A stretch of 64,000 nucleotides of DNA from Elmis aenea (lineage: Eukaryota; Arthropoda; Insecta; Coleoptera; Elmidae): NCBI GenBank assembly GCA_947652605.1, contig OX393579.1, positions 39,500,970 to 39,564,969 of the forward strand, in the 5' to 3' direction. The notes beneath the pieces were generated by a model. It was not told the origin of the DNA, did not search any database, and worked only from the letters and a program-made list of their open reading frames with translations. Of this stretch, positions 1 to 12,149 are shown piece after piece. The position numbers and the translations under genes were made by a program. Position 1 is the stretch's first letter; each line of letters opens with the position of its first letter.

Positions 1-929
1 TATGATCTATTTAAATTCCTTATTTTTTTCTCATTCCAAATATATAAGGGTCAATGTATTTATTTTTAGTATTATGCAAGTAATGAAGGTTTTTTAGTTT
101 TTTTTCTAAGAAAATCATAGTAGGCTGTGAAAACAAAAAAAAACAAGTTGTAGAACATAAAGGTGGGTACAGACATGCAACAAAACATCGCACCGCAACA
201 CCTTTACAAACCTTTACCCACCTTTATAAAACTCATATAGTACAAGTTACCAACGTTTTTAAATTTGTTGTTGAGATAAACATCAAAAATTTTTGAACAC
301 AAGATAAACAGCAATATACTACATTACTGCTGATTCCGACTATGTTGTTATCTTATGTTTAAATTTAAATATTTACAATGTTTATCTCAACAACAAATTA
401 GAAAACCTTGGTAACTTGTACCACATGAGTTTTATAAGGTTTACACCTTGTTTTTTTTTGTTTTCACAGCCTGATTTTCTTGGGAAAAAAACTAAAAAAC
501 CTTCATAACTTGCGTATTATTAAAAATAAATACATTGACCTTTATATATTTGGAATGAGAAAAAAATAAGGAATTTAAATAGATCAACTATCGTTCCCAT
601 TTAAAAAAATGTAATTTTGTGCCATAACTTTTTAACGGCGGGCCTAAAAAATTTTTTTTGGTATAATCATTTTAAACATAAAAATATCTAAAAATAACCT
701 TAATAAATATTTTTGATATTTACAACAATAACGGAGATATGACACGTTATTAATATGACAAAAAAACACCTTTTCTTCAATAACTCGAAAACCGGAAATG
801 ATAGACAATTTTTGAAAACGGTTCTGAGTTTGTCTCAAAAAACTGCACATTTTTGGTAATTTAACCGTTTCTTTATCTTAAATATTAACCGAGATACCCG
901 TGCAATCCCATCGAATTTGGACCACCCTG
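1..929. repeat. Foldback transposon (family A), right-hand part, cut by window edge
   Basis: The right end reads ATCGAATTTGGACCACCCTG followed by TA, the same end as the full copy at 42457-43098. The internal stretch 600-900 matches that copy closely (recurring phrases about aacggcg, cggagatatgaca, aaccggaaatgata). The left part (1-570) is itself palindromic: the segment near 20-140 returns inverted near 460-580, and a second hairpin (220-441) sits inside it, built on the inverted pair ACCTTTATAAAACTCAT / ATGAGTTTTATAAGGT. It lies in an intron of the Mnk/Lk6 gene. No coding capacity is seen. Confidence 0.75.
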
Positions 930-1263
930 TATATTACAGACTTCGGGGTATAAATAAAGATAGTGGCATGTTGTAGTCTTTGCCTTTTAAAAACCTCCAA
1001 GCCTAGATATGGTCGATCATGTTGAAAATTTGCAGATGTCACAAAGATTGCTCGTATTTCATGTAAAAACAATTACGAATCTATTACAACATTATTGTAA
1101 CAAAGATAACAGCTGCTTTATATTTAGAACAGACAAAACAAAAATTGAAGTAGCACAAAACAAATCCTCATGACATCCATTCATACCACTTGGAAACAAT
1201 GTTTAAATACAAAAACGAGATGACACATATAATCAGATGTCTTTTAACAATTTAAAAACATTA

Positions 1264-3050
<1,787 letters not shown>

Positions 3051-4225
3051 GTTTACATATAACTTTGAACGGCACAATTTAATAACAGCACAAATTTCTC
3101 AAAATTTTGCTTCGTAATTTAATTCAAATTGACACGGCTGATTCCAAAACTGATGATGAATAGAGTAAAGAAGAAAGAGAATTTTATCTGTAGCACGCAC
3201 TATCTTCCCATTTTGCAAACTAACCTTTCCGATGTTAAACTCGACTCCGACTGGCGAGTTGTGTTAGCTTCCTGCTGGTCACGTAGACATCATCGCACAT
3301 GCGCATTTACAGCCAGCTGCGACGTGGCCTGATGGCATCATCGTACGATTCACCCGGCAAATTCAACATTAACTATGGAACATTCGTGAGTATTCTGGAA
3401 TATTCCGAATCTAAAGGGGTAGGGAATTACGTAATCATGTTACGTTGTGTTTGGGTCAAGTTAATATTTTTCAAATTCATAAGCAAATTTAATCGAAATG
3501 TCTAATAACGCACTGTTTACATTTAAATTTTTATAAAATAAATAATTAACGTTCCATATATGCTTTATTATTATTTAAACACGTACACGTACATATCAAA
3601 TTTTTGTAATAGTGGAATTTTATCGTAAAATTTGCAATATATTATTAACAAAAACACGTATTGTACTATACATACAGTATGTATCATAGCACGTTGCCAA
3701 AACACGTCATTAATAAAACTTGCTGTATCACTTACTATAAATACAGATGATAATAAAGACATAATTTTTCAAAAATAATGCAGATCATATGGTGTAGGTA
3801 TTGTCTGTTTTTTTGCACTTTTATTGAAAATAATTTAATTTAATTATTCATTACAATAGAATTTAATGAAGACGGTAATCGGTTATCCAACGCAGCCCAT
3901 AATCTACAATTAATAACAAAAGACTGCTTTCAGTGGCAATCAATTATTTTAAATTATCTCATGTACAAAAGTTAATTTAACAGTTATCGTCAAAACTCGA
4001 AGTTTTCACGCAAAATCCTGTTTAAACTGATTATAACAAAAACAATAAACAAATAATATCTATCGTCATTTTTGGTACACTTGTTCTTATTTATTATAAA
4101 CACATACTGTGTACACTTCTATACATTGGGTACATTCTATAATAGAATCAAACGGGTCATTTTCGACCCTACACCATCGTTCCTTACAAACCAGTAAAGG
4201 GCAAAGAGTGCTATGGTAAACTCAC

Positions 4226-4298
4226 CCGCAATAAACGACGATTTTAGGATGGTACTGCCGCCCACTGCAGAATAACCGACTTTGCAGCTGTCCGCCTC
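4226..4298 (-). other. Possible alternative 5' exon of the Mnk/Lk6 gene
   Basis: This 73 bp GC-richer segment is bounded on the minus strand by ttacag at its 5' side and a strong GTGAGT donor at its 3' side. It is open in one frame (EADSCKVGYSAVGGSTILK...) and ends with a single leftover G, exactly the phase needed to enter the kinase exon at 2025, as does the ATG exon at 3008-3050. It has no in-frame ATG of its own. An open stretch at about 4671-4901 with a weak GTAAAA donor could splice to it in phase. It may be a 5' UTR exon, a longer isoform, or chance. Confidence 0.3.
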
Positions 4299-7134
4299 CT
4301 GTAACCAACCCTCATTTTATTTTCCACAACAACAAATCAGGAAAATTGGAGAATGTTAAGGAATAATATTAAACGTAAATAGTTGCTAAGTTGCATCAGC
4401 CATTTAATTTCTAATCATCAGTTAATATACGTGTGGTGAACTTTTTTTTTTATTTGGTTCATTGTACGAATCTCCAAAGTGTAAGAGATAAAAATTTGCA
4501 AACAGAGCTCAAATGTAACAATTGTCAGATGTTTTACAAATGAACGGTTGATTAAATAAGGGGAAAATTGAAATGTGCATAATTTTCTTCCAATTCTAAT
4601 TTTTTTTTTAAATATAATCTGAAACGGTAAATAACAGTTATAAATATTAAAACATTTTACTTTTGTTTTTGTGAGGATACCATATTGGACATTTGCATCA
4701 GTTGAAAACAATTTTTTGTGTAGTTGGCCATGAACGATGTTAATTTGTTTGAAACAGCGAAAATCCTCTAAACTGTCAACATTAACATTATCGTTATCTA
4801 AATTCATAAGAGCAGTGGGTAATTGCAAAAATATACGATCTTGTAGTAGGTAGTCTGATTTAAAACTTTTGCCCAGTATATTGGATGTTCCACAATACTA
4901 TTTCGCTATGGAACCTCGAAGAGTTGAAGATGCGGTTTAAAATCTCATAACCAAAACTATATGAAAAATTCACTTAAATACATTTTTAATTATTATCGAG
5001 TTCAGTGGCGTAAGCAAGGAGTTGGAAGGGGCGTAAGAACCCTCCATAGGATCGTAATAAATCGATATAGGGCCGGAGAGCTGTACATTTTGTGCTAAAA
5101 AACGAATAAAAAAGACTGGTAACCTTAAATAAAAGGTCCTTGCCTTTTTTCCGTTTATTAACTCCCCTCCCCAGAAAGCACCCTGCTAATAAAAAACTAA
5201 AATAAGAGACTAGCGACCTAAAACAAAAAATGGTCTCGGCTCTTTTTGCGTTTATTAACCCTACCATGAAAGCATCCGACCTACGGCACTGATTGAGTTT
5301 GAATAATGTTTGGTAGCATTTGTTTTTAAATGCTTCTTTTATTCTCGGCTACGTCTTATTGGCTTTTTGCACAAATAGATAGAATAAGAAATGCTGCGTA
5401 CAATAATGTTTTACACCATAATTTTTCTTTGCCAACAATATCGTGGTTATCAATTGGTATGCCATTTTTTAATAACTGACGAATGTGTCAGTTCAATCTA
5501 TCATATTTTGCAGTTGAGTTTTATAAGCTGCAACATTTCGACAGAAAACCAGTAACGTAGGCAGTATGTTTTCATGGGGGGAGTTAAGGCAACAGCCTTT
5601 TAAATTGATTGTTTTTGTCCAGTCTTAGTTTAATATATTCAAGAGACAAAATTTAGTCGTACACTTTATATACTTTTTTTGAAACAATGAAAGTTAAAAT
5701 TCCTACATTTGTTAACTAGTGTTTGCATGTTAAAAATATCGTAGACCAGATTGTACGAAAGGATAAATTAATTTGTTCCGGAAGTGGAACTGCGCGTCCT
5801 TCGTGAATATGTTCACCTGTTTAGCAATTTGTTTACAACACGGAGTTCTCTAACAATTTATTGAACAATCAGCGATCTTTTAAGGTTTCAGTATTGTTTA
5901 AAAACATTCACGGATTGTTCTATTCTATTTACACCTAAGCAGAAATTCATGCTCAACGTTTATACCAATATTTTAGAGAAATATAACTTCCTCGTTTATT
6001 TCGAATCGTCATCCAATACAAAACGATACCTAAACATTTTTTTGTACAAAACTACAACTCTGTGCACACTGCACAGGTAGGTACTAATTTGGGAAGTAAA
6101 TATTAAGATAATTATGAAACATTGTTGAAAAGCCTTTGGTATATCATGGGGAATTGCCTTTAAGGTTATAAAAACCCTAGGAGTAAACTTTACTGCCCGT
6201 GACAAATATAATTGCTATCAGGACCTTGGCTCAAACAATTTATTAATTTTGACCTTGAATAACCATTCGGTGCTAGTTGCCCAGACAATTACTGAAAACA
6301 AATTGTTACAAACTTTATGGACATCATGTCTGACCCACAAAATTTATTTTAAATAAATTGCGCAGTTTTGCTGTTATTTTTTCGATACTAGTCGTGGTGT
6401 GTAGCAGTTATTTTAATATTTTGGGGTACTATCCAAATAAATGTATCACCTTAACCAGTTTATCTGCAAGACATCCGATCATCTTAGAGGTCATTAATTA
6501 TTTAATAGTTTAACAACTATGCAAGTTAAATTCCACGCCTTGGAAACAGTGCGATTATCTATTAGCAAGGAAAAATACTTTAGCGCTCTGTACTGTAAAT
6601 ATCTACTTGAAATCAGCAAAAACAACACGCGCCGCACCTAGTTAACACGCTGACAAGGAGTTAGTGCGCAGTTGGGTTAATAAGAATACGCTCATGTATG
6701 TGCAGATGAACGTTCAAAACATATAAAGGTTTAGTAAATAAACATAAAAAAATACTGATACGGTGGCTCTATTGCAAAATCTCACAGGCCAGCATAATAT
6801 TTTACGTCAGTACACACACGTAATACGTAAGAACATTCTTATCTGTTTGACATATTGAAAAAAAATATGCAAAAACACATAAACTGCATTTAGTATTTAA
6901 GAAGACATTGTTAGGTTATCTCGGCTGCATTAAAGTAATGGTATTCATTCATGTTACAATAAATAATAAACGTTTTCAATTACCGACGTTATTTAATTTT
7001 TTAATCACACGCTTCTTACATGTATTATAAATTATTAATTTTAAATCTCACATTAACGTTTGAACTCACATAAGGAATTTAAAACATTTTTCTACTACCC
7101 CCAAATAAACCAGATGCGCCTCTGCAACTGTATA
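4299..7134. other. Intergenic, no supported gene
   Basis: AT-rich sequence with no recognisable family. On the minus strand about 4671-4901 is open (residues such as SDYLLQDRIFLQLPTALM) and ends at a possible donor; I do not recognise the product. 5000-5270 holds two diverged direct copies of a segment around 'cttttttccgtttattaact'. The remainder shows nothing I can name. Confidence 0.5.
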
Positions 7135-7872
7135 CAGTGTGTCCAAAAGGTATGGAATATGCTATATATTTCAGTAAATATCCACTTAGGGGAAAATATT
7201 TTGAATAAAAGTTGTTTGGTACTTAGTTTTCCACCATAAGACAAAATTAATTTTTTTTTTCAAATAAGCGCAATGAAAAACAATTGAATTTTTTTAAATG
7301 GCAAGGTACCTACCCCTATATTATACTCATTTAATAGAGAATTTTTTTCTCTTTTCAATGATGCAAAACTTTAGCACCCTTAAGCAACTTTTTAAGAAAA
7401 ACGCAAAATTATTTTAATTGTTTAGTATTTATTTCTAACAAAAACATCATAAGAACTAAATTTTTTTGATGAAATCTACAATAAGTGTTCAAACTGTGAA
7501 CCATTTACAGCTTGACAATGATAAACTCGGTTTTTAAACCCGTTTATAACATTCCCAACCATTTCAGATGTAATTTTTTTTTTAAGATTTTAAATTTTCG
7601 ATATTATCCGGCCTCTTAGCATAAACTTAATTTTTCAGGTGACCCCATCATTTAAAAGAGAAAAAAACCGTCTATCAAATGAGTATAATATAGGGGCACC
7701 TTGCCATTTAAAAAAATTCAATTGTTTTTCATTGCGCTTTTATTATTCGGGAAAAAAAAAATTGTCTTATGGTGGAAAACTAAGTACCAAACAACTTTTA
7801 TTCAAAACATTTATTCCTAAAGTGGATATTTACTGAGATATAAAGCATATTCTATACCTTTTGGACACACTG
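7135..7872. repeat. Foldback MITE with CAGTGTGTCC ends and TA target
   Basis: The left end CAGTGTGTCCAAAAGGTATG is matched by the inverted right end, and each side is flanked by TA. The inverted repeat continues inwards for most of the 738 bp (tccacttaggg near 7185 against cctaaagtgga near 7816; caaaaagcg-like and taggggcacct segments). A TA duplication and CAGT-type ends fit the Tc1/mariner group of non-autonomous elements; this is inference, since no transposase is present. The small open frame inside is a by-product of the palindrome. Confidence 0.8.
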
Positions 7873-8040
7873 TATAATATAAATATACGAAACCTAACAC
7901 GACAATAATTTGGTTCAATGATTTCCCTAGAAATTAATTTTGAATAAAACGCGCAGTGCCGTCAGACTTAATTAATAGCCGAGGATATAAAACAAAAACA
8001 GTATTTTTTCAAGATTCTGTCGTTTCACAATTTGCATATA

Positions 8041-8081
8041 CAGGGATACGCAAAAGTATGGAAACAGATAAATATCTAGTG
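8041..8081. repeat. Left piece of an interrupted repeat (family H)
   Basis: ACAGGGATACGCAAAAGTAT and the bases after it match, inverted, the end of the copy at 44505-44886. The match stops at 8081, where the hAT-like insertion begins, and resumes at 11167. With the insertion and one target copy removed, the two halves align to the uninterrupted copy. Confidence 0.75.
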
Positions 8082-8339
8082 CAGCGTTTCTCAAACTAGG
8101 TTGCGACCCAATCGCGACGGAACTGTTTTGATAAAAATACAAAATAGACAGCAATTTCGTTATCAAAATAAGAAGTTAAATTATAACCGGGCTGAAACTG
8201 GCAGCGGTTCTAGCAGCGAAACTCATTGAGAGCCAACATAGAGCGCGCATATAGTGTTCTATAAAATAACTTATTTCATTAACCACATACTGTATTTTGC
8301 CAATTTTTTTGGCCTGTAATGGGTAATTTGATATGAGGA

Positions 8340-9475
8340 ACTCGAAAAAAAAAATGCCAATGACGTCAGTGGCGTAGGGGCTTAAGCAGCCCCTTGTTTC
8401 ATTTTATTTAATTATTGAATTAAATTTCTAACTTTTAAACTAATCACTGTATCAAAATTGCATTTTGGGTTTATATGTAAATTGATTTGGTGAACTCGAA
8501 AAAAAATATGCCAATGACGTCACTGGCGTAGGGGCTTTAGCAGTCCCCTGTTTCATTTTATTTAATTATAGAATTAAATTTCTAACTTTTAAACTAATCA
8601 CTGTATCAAAATTGCATTTTGGGATTATATGTAAATTGATTTGGTAAACTCGAAAAAAAAATATGCCAATGACGTCACTGGCGTAGGGGCTTAAGCAGCC
8701 CCTTGTTTCATTTTATTTAATTATTGAATTAAATTTCTAACTTTTAAACTAATCACTGTATCAAAATGGTATTTTGGGTTTATATGTAAATTGATTTGGT
8801 GAACTCGAAAAAAAATATGCCAATGACGTCACTGGCGTAGGGGCTTTAGCAGTCCCCTGTTTCATTTTATTTAATTATAGAATTAAATTTTTAACTTTTA
8901 AACTAATCACTGTATCAAAATTGCATTTTGGGATTATATGTAAATTGATTTGGTAAACTCGAAAAAAAATATGCCAATGACGTCACTGGCGTAGGGGCTT
9001 TAGCAGTCCCCTTTTTCATTTTATTTAATTATAGAATTAAATTTCTAACTTTTAAACTAATCACTGTATCAAAATTGCATTTTGGGATTATATGTAAATT
9101 GATTTGGTAAACTAGAAAAAAAATATGCCAATGACGTCACTGGCGTAGGGGCTTTAGCAGCCCCTTGTTTCATTTTATTTAATTATAAAATTAAATTTCT
9201 TACTTTTAAACTAATCACTGTATGAAAATGGCATTTTGGGTTTATATGTAAATTGATTTGGTGAACTCGAAAAAAAAACATGCCAATGACGTCACTCGCG
9301 TAGGGGCTTTAGCAGTCCCCTGTTTCATTTTATTTAATTATAGAATTAAACTTCTAACGTTAAAACTAATCTGTGTCACTACAGTTTTTTTAATGATAAT
9401 TAGTACATTTATTTGGTGAACTTAAAAAAATTATGTCAATGACGTCAGTAGCGTAGTCTCCAGCAGCGCTTTGTT
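8340..9475 (+). repeat. Left ~154 bp tandem array with a CRE-like site in each unit
   Basis: Eight units. The palindrome TGACGTCA occurs at 8361, 8515, 8670, 8824, 8979, 9132, 9287 and 9440, spacing 153-155 bp. Each unit contains, in order, ctcgaaaaaaaa, CCAATGACGTCA, ggcgtaggggctttagcag, ttcattttatttaatta, aacttttaaactaatcactg and a segment like 'cattttgggtttatatg'. The central units are nearly identical and the last (9400-9475) is the most diverged. The site combines a CCAAT box and a full cAMP-response-type element in direct contact. Confidence 0.93.
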
Positions 9476-9737
9476 TCATTTTATTTATTAACAGTATTAA
9501 ATCTTTATATTGAAACCAATACTAATATCATCACAATTTTTTGTAGTAATATGAATCTCAAGTTGTATGTATTTATTTACTATAATGAAACCAATTTTTG
9601 TTGCCAAAAATGTTTATTTTGACAAGTGGTAGCAATAATCATAAACTGATTGGTGGGGTGGTGGTGTTACTCTAATTACATTTGGTAAAACTAAATCGTG
9701 ACTTATGTTTAAACAACTATCATCATTTAACAATCTG

Positions 9738-10226
9738 TCAGTGTTTTTTTTCGGTGGTCTTTTTTGTATCACAATTTAACAGTTGAGACATAAGCCACAT
9801 CCTAATATTGCTCATATCACTTTCTGAAAATGTAGCTTTAATTTTGGCACAAATTAACCATCCCCATACACACACATGTACCCCACAGTTTCCTCCTGGT
9901 CCAGTTTGGTTGGGATTATCTCTGGGATTATAAATTATCCAACTTTTCCATTCAAAATAGCTCCTCGTTTTTTTATATAACTGGCTATCAGCAAAATACA
10001 TAATCTTTTTAATTAAATTTTCGGGAGGTGTACTGTGCATTGAATCCAAAATAACTATGTGTTTCAAATTAAATACAAATAATAACAGTACCCAGTGATT
10101 GTCGTTAATAAGTACTGGTAACATCCAAAAGTTATAATTTAAAACACCAACTTGATGCGCCCAGTTCTCAAATCCAAAATTGGACTGTTCGGATAAAAGT
10201 TTTGTGGAAAATAATGTGTCGAACAC
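9738..10226 (-). CDS. Ulp1/SENP-type (C48) cysteine protease domain inside a transposon
   Basis: A 162-residue frame, minus strand, with all features of a Ulp1 catalytic core: histidine in NDNHW (H44), aspartate in ILDSM (D61), the oxyanion-hole glutamine (Q107, in NPNQTG) and the nucleophile in GGNCGVHVC (C114). FWMLPVLI before the histidine is the usual hydrophobic strand. Ulp1 enzymes cleave SUMO or SUMO-like proteins. The frame opens with GTG, not ATG, and lacks the N-terminal part of a full enzyme, so a missing upstream exon or a truncated copy is likely; the intact triad and lack of stops argue against an old pseudogene. It lies between the two arrays at the centre of the 8186-10931 element, so it is transposon cargo rather than a host gene. 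Confidence 0.75.
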   Translation of the reverse strand: MFDTLFSTKLLSEQSNFGFENWAHQVGVLNYNFWMLPVLINDNHWVLLLFVFNLKHIVILDSMHSTPPENLIKKIMYFADSQLYKKTRSYFEWKSWIIYNPRDNPNQTGPGGNCGVHVCVWGWLICAKIKATFSESDMSNIRMWLMSQLLNCDTKKTTEKKH

Positions 10227-10261
10227 AAGTGTTTTTAAAAATTAAATTTTATAATTAAAGA

Positions 10262-10790
10262 AAATGAAGCTAGAGGCCCTAAGCCCCTGACGCCATTGAA
10301 TTTTTTTTTTTCGAGTTCATCAAATTATTTACGTGTAAACCTCTAAAATGCTATTTTGATACAGTTATTAGTTTAAAAGTTAGAAATTTAATTCTATAAT
10401 TAAATAAAATGAAACAGGGGACTGCTAAAGCCCCTACGCCAGTGACGTCATTGGCATATTTTTTTTCGAGTTCACCAAATCAATGTACATATAAACCCAA
10501 AATGCCATTTTCATACAGTGATTAGTTTAAAAGTAAGAAATTTAATTCTATAATTAAATAAAATGAAACAAGGGGCTGCTAAAGCCCCTACGCCAGTGAC
10601 GTCATTGGCATTTTTTTTTCGAGTTCACCAAATCAATTTACATATAAACCCAAAATACCATTTTGATACAGTGATTAGTTTAAAAGTTAGAAATTTAATT
10701 CAATAATTAAATAAAATGAAACAAGGGGCTGCTTAAGCCCCTACGCCACTGACGTCATTGGCATATTTTTTTCGAGTTCCTCATATCAAA
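10262..10790 (-). repeat. Right ~154 bp tandem array, inverted relative to the left array
   Basis: Four units in opposite orientation to 8340-9475. TGACGTCA lies at 10443, 10597 and 10750, spacing 153-154 bp. The unit nearest the centre (about 10288) has lost it (ctgacgccattg). The outermost unit runs directly into the terminal inverted repeat, as on the left side, so the arrays belong to the element and are not a separate satellite. Confidence 0.9.
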
Positions 10791-11166
10791 TTGCCCATTA
10801 CAGACTAAAAAAAGTTACAAAATACAGTAGGTGGTTAATGAAATAAGTTATTTTATAGAACATTATATGCGCGCTTTATGTTGGCTCTCAATGAGTTTTG
10901 CTGCTAGAACCGCTGCCAGTTTCAGCCCGGTTAAATTATATACAAAATGCCATTATTTCTTTTTAAATTTTTGTTTTAAAATGACATTTCTAAAGGTATT
11001 TTTTCAAAAATTTTCTTGCAGGGATGGTGACACCCTCCCCGCGCCCCAGCCTCGTGCGCTTCGAGCAAAAATTTGCCGGACCTCTCGACCAGAGTCCAAT
11101 GGGTCGTACTCTCATTTCTAGAAAATTATTTGGGTCGCGTGTTTCAGAAGTGTTTGAAAAACGCTG

Positions 11167-11533
11167 ATCAAGAGTACTATTGCAGATATAGCAATGAAGT
11201 TTTGTATCTGAGCGTATGGTATTTTTCGGATTCGATGAAAATATTAAGGTTACAATACGACTTCCGGTTCAATCGGAAACGGACTCAAACTTTAAAATTT
11301 TAAATAGAACACCCAGTATATTTCTACATTTTTGGATTCCTTTTAAAATTTACTTTAAAAAATGTGTAAGGTTATATGGGTCTTAAGTCAACCGTTTCCG
11401 TTTAATTTACATTTTTATAAAAAATTTGATCGACACGGCACTTTCAATTTTTTTTAACATTTAAGTTATTTAAACAAGCAGTAGAATTTCGTTTAAAAAC
11501 TAGATTGACAATAGATTAATGAACACTTTGCGC
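11167..11533. repeat. Right piece of the interrupted family H repeat
   Basis: Continues the match started at 8041-8081. It aligns inverted with 44505-44870 through shared blocks such as acgacttccggttcaa, cggaaacggactcaaactt, ggttatatgggtct and ttgacaata. A short 'acacccagta' near 11305-11315 is not in the other copy. No coding capacity. Confidence 0.75.
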
Positions 11534-11948
11534 GAGTTACATTTAAAAAATATTATACAAGGTGTTTTTTACGCTTGGTCAAACTTGTGAAACTTTAAAC
11601 ATCGATAACTTAATTTTCTTAAATACAACACGCTATTAAATTTGTTTTTACATAGTATTGAAGAAAATTTCATTGCCTTTTAAAAACATCAACCATGTTT
11701 CATACCTGAAACTAATATTTTTCGAGATATCGCGATTTTATTATAAATTATTAGGGCAACGTTATTTTTTCGAGTAGGCTATGAAGGTAGACAGCGGTAA
11801 TTTTAAAACAATTGAAAGATAAAAACAAGAAAGCTATATTATCTTTTCCTCACTTATTTTCGACATTTCTTTATATTGTAGATAAAAGTTTGCCATTTTG
11901 ACGTTTAAATCGAGGTTGCATATCATACCTTTAACCCTAGCTATGAAT
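11534..11948. other. Intergenic, no gene seen
   Basis: AT-rich, with phrases (ttttcgagatatcgcgattt; acaaggtgttttttacgc) typical of the internal parts of the foldback elements in this window, but no pair of ends could be assigned. Confidence 0.4.
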
Positions 11949-12024
11949 TTACGGTTGGTCCGGCAAAATGGTTAATCCGGTAAGGCTTCGGAACCGAGAG
12001 TGCCGGAAAATCGGTGTTGTAGTT
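11949..12024 (+). repeat. Direct repeat, copy 1
   Basis: About 76 bp, from tttacggttggtccgg to ccggaaaatcggtgtt, repeated in the same orientation at 13630-13705 with roughly 85% identity by eye. The unit is richer in G+C than its surroundings and has the internal inverted motif CCGGCAAAATGGTTAATCCGG-like. The two copies bracket the 12150-13286 transposon but sit well outside its ends. Confidence 0.7.
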
Positions 12025-12149
12025 GTATCTTACGTTTGCTCTTTTTAATTTACACAATGAGTAGCCAGCCTAGTGACCAAAGCGAAGGGGAAATGTATTA
12101 CTATCTCAGTATTTAATGTTAATAAAAATCAAATGAAATTAGGATTGTA

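Larger units (their letters stand above)
8186..10931. mobile_element. 2.75 kb inverted-repeat element with satellite arrays and a Ulp1 protease frame
   Basis: The ends ACCGGGCTGAAACTGGCAGC and GCTGCCAGTTTCAGCCCGGT are perfect inverted repeats, flanked on both sides by the identical 9 bp TAAATTATA (8177-8185 and 10932-10940). The terminal repeats run about 160 bp (to about 8345 and from about 10770) and pass into arrays of a ~154 bp unit, about 8 copies on the left and 4 in opposite orientation on the right. The only coding segment is a C48 peptidase frame in the middle. A 9 bp duplication with long inverted repeats is typical of Mutator-like elements, and Ulp1-type proteases are known passengers in several DNA transposon groups (plant KI-MULEs, KDZ elements). 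No transposase is visible, so superfamily assignment is inference. Confidence 0.75.
8082..11166. mobile_element. hAT-like non-autonomous element carrying a nested insertion
   Basis: Terminal inverted repeats CAGCGTTTCTCAAAC (left) and GTTTGAAAAACGCTG (right) match at 14 of 15 positions; GGTTGCGACCC / GGGTCGCG follow inside. The flanks ATCTAGTG and ATCAAGAG are an eroded 8 bp target duplication (6/8). The related uninterrupted site at about 44840-44870 (reverse strand ACAAATATCTAAAATACTAT) has that 8 bp once, which fixes the borders. The 8 bp duplication and CAG-type ends are those of the hAT superfamily. Without the inner insertion (8186-10931 plus one 9 bp duplicate) it would be a MITE of about 330 bp. 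Confidence 0.75.

Noticed and set aside
8340..9475. Regular ~154 bp repeats as a CRISPR array
   Set aside because: Whole units are repeated with no unique spacers, the genome is eukaryotic, and the array belongs to a transposon.
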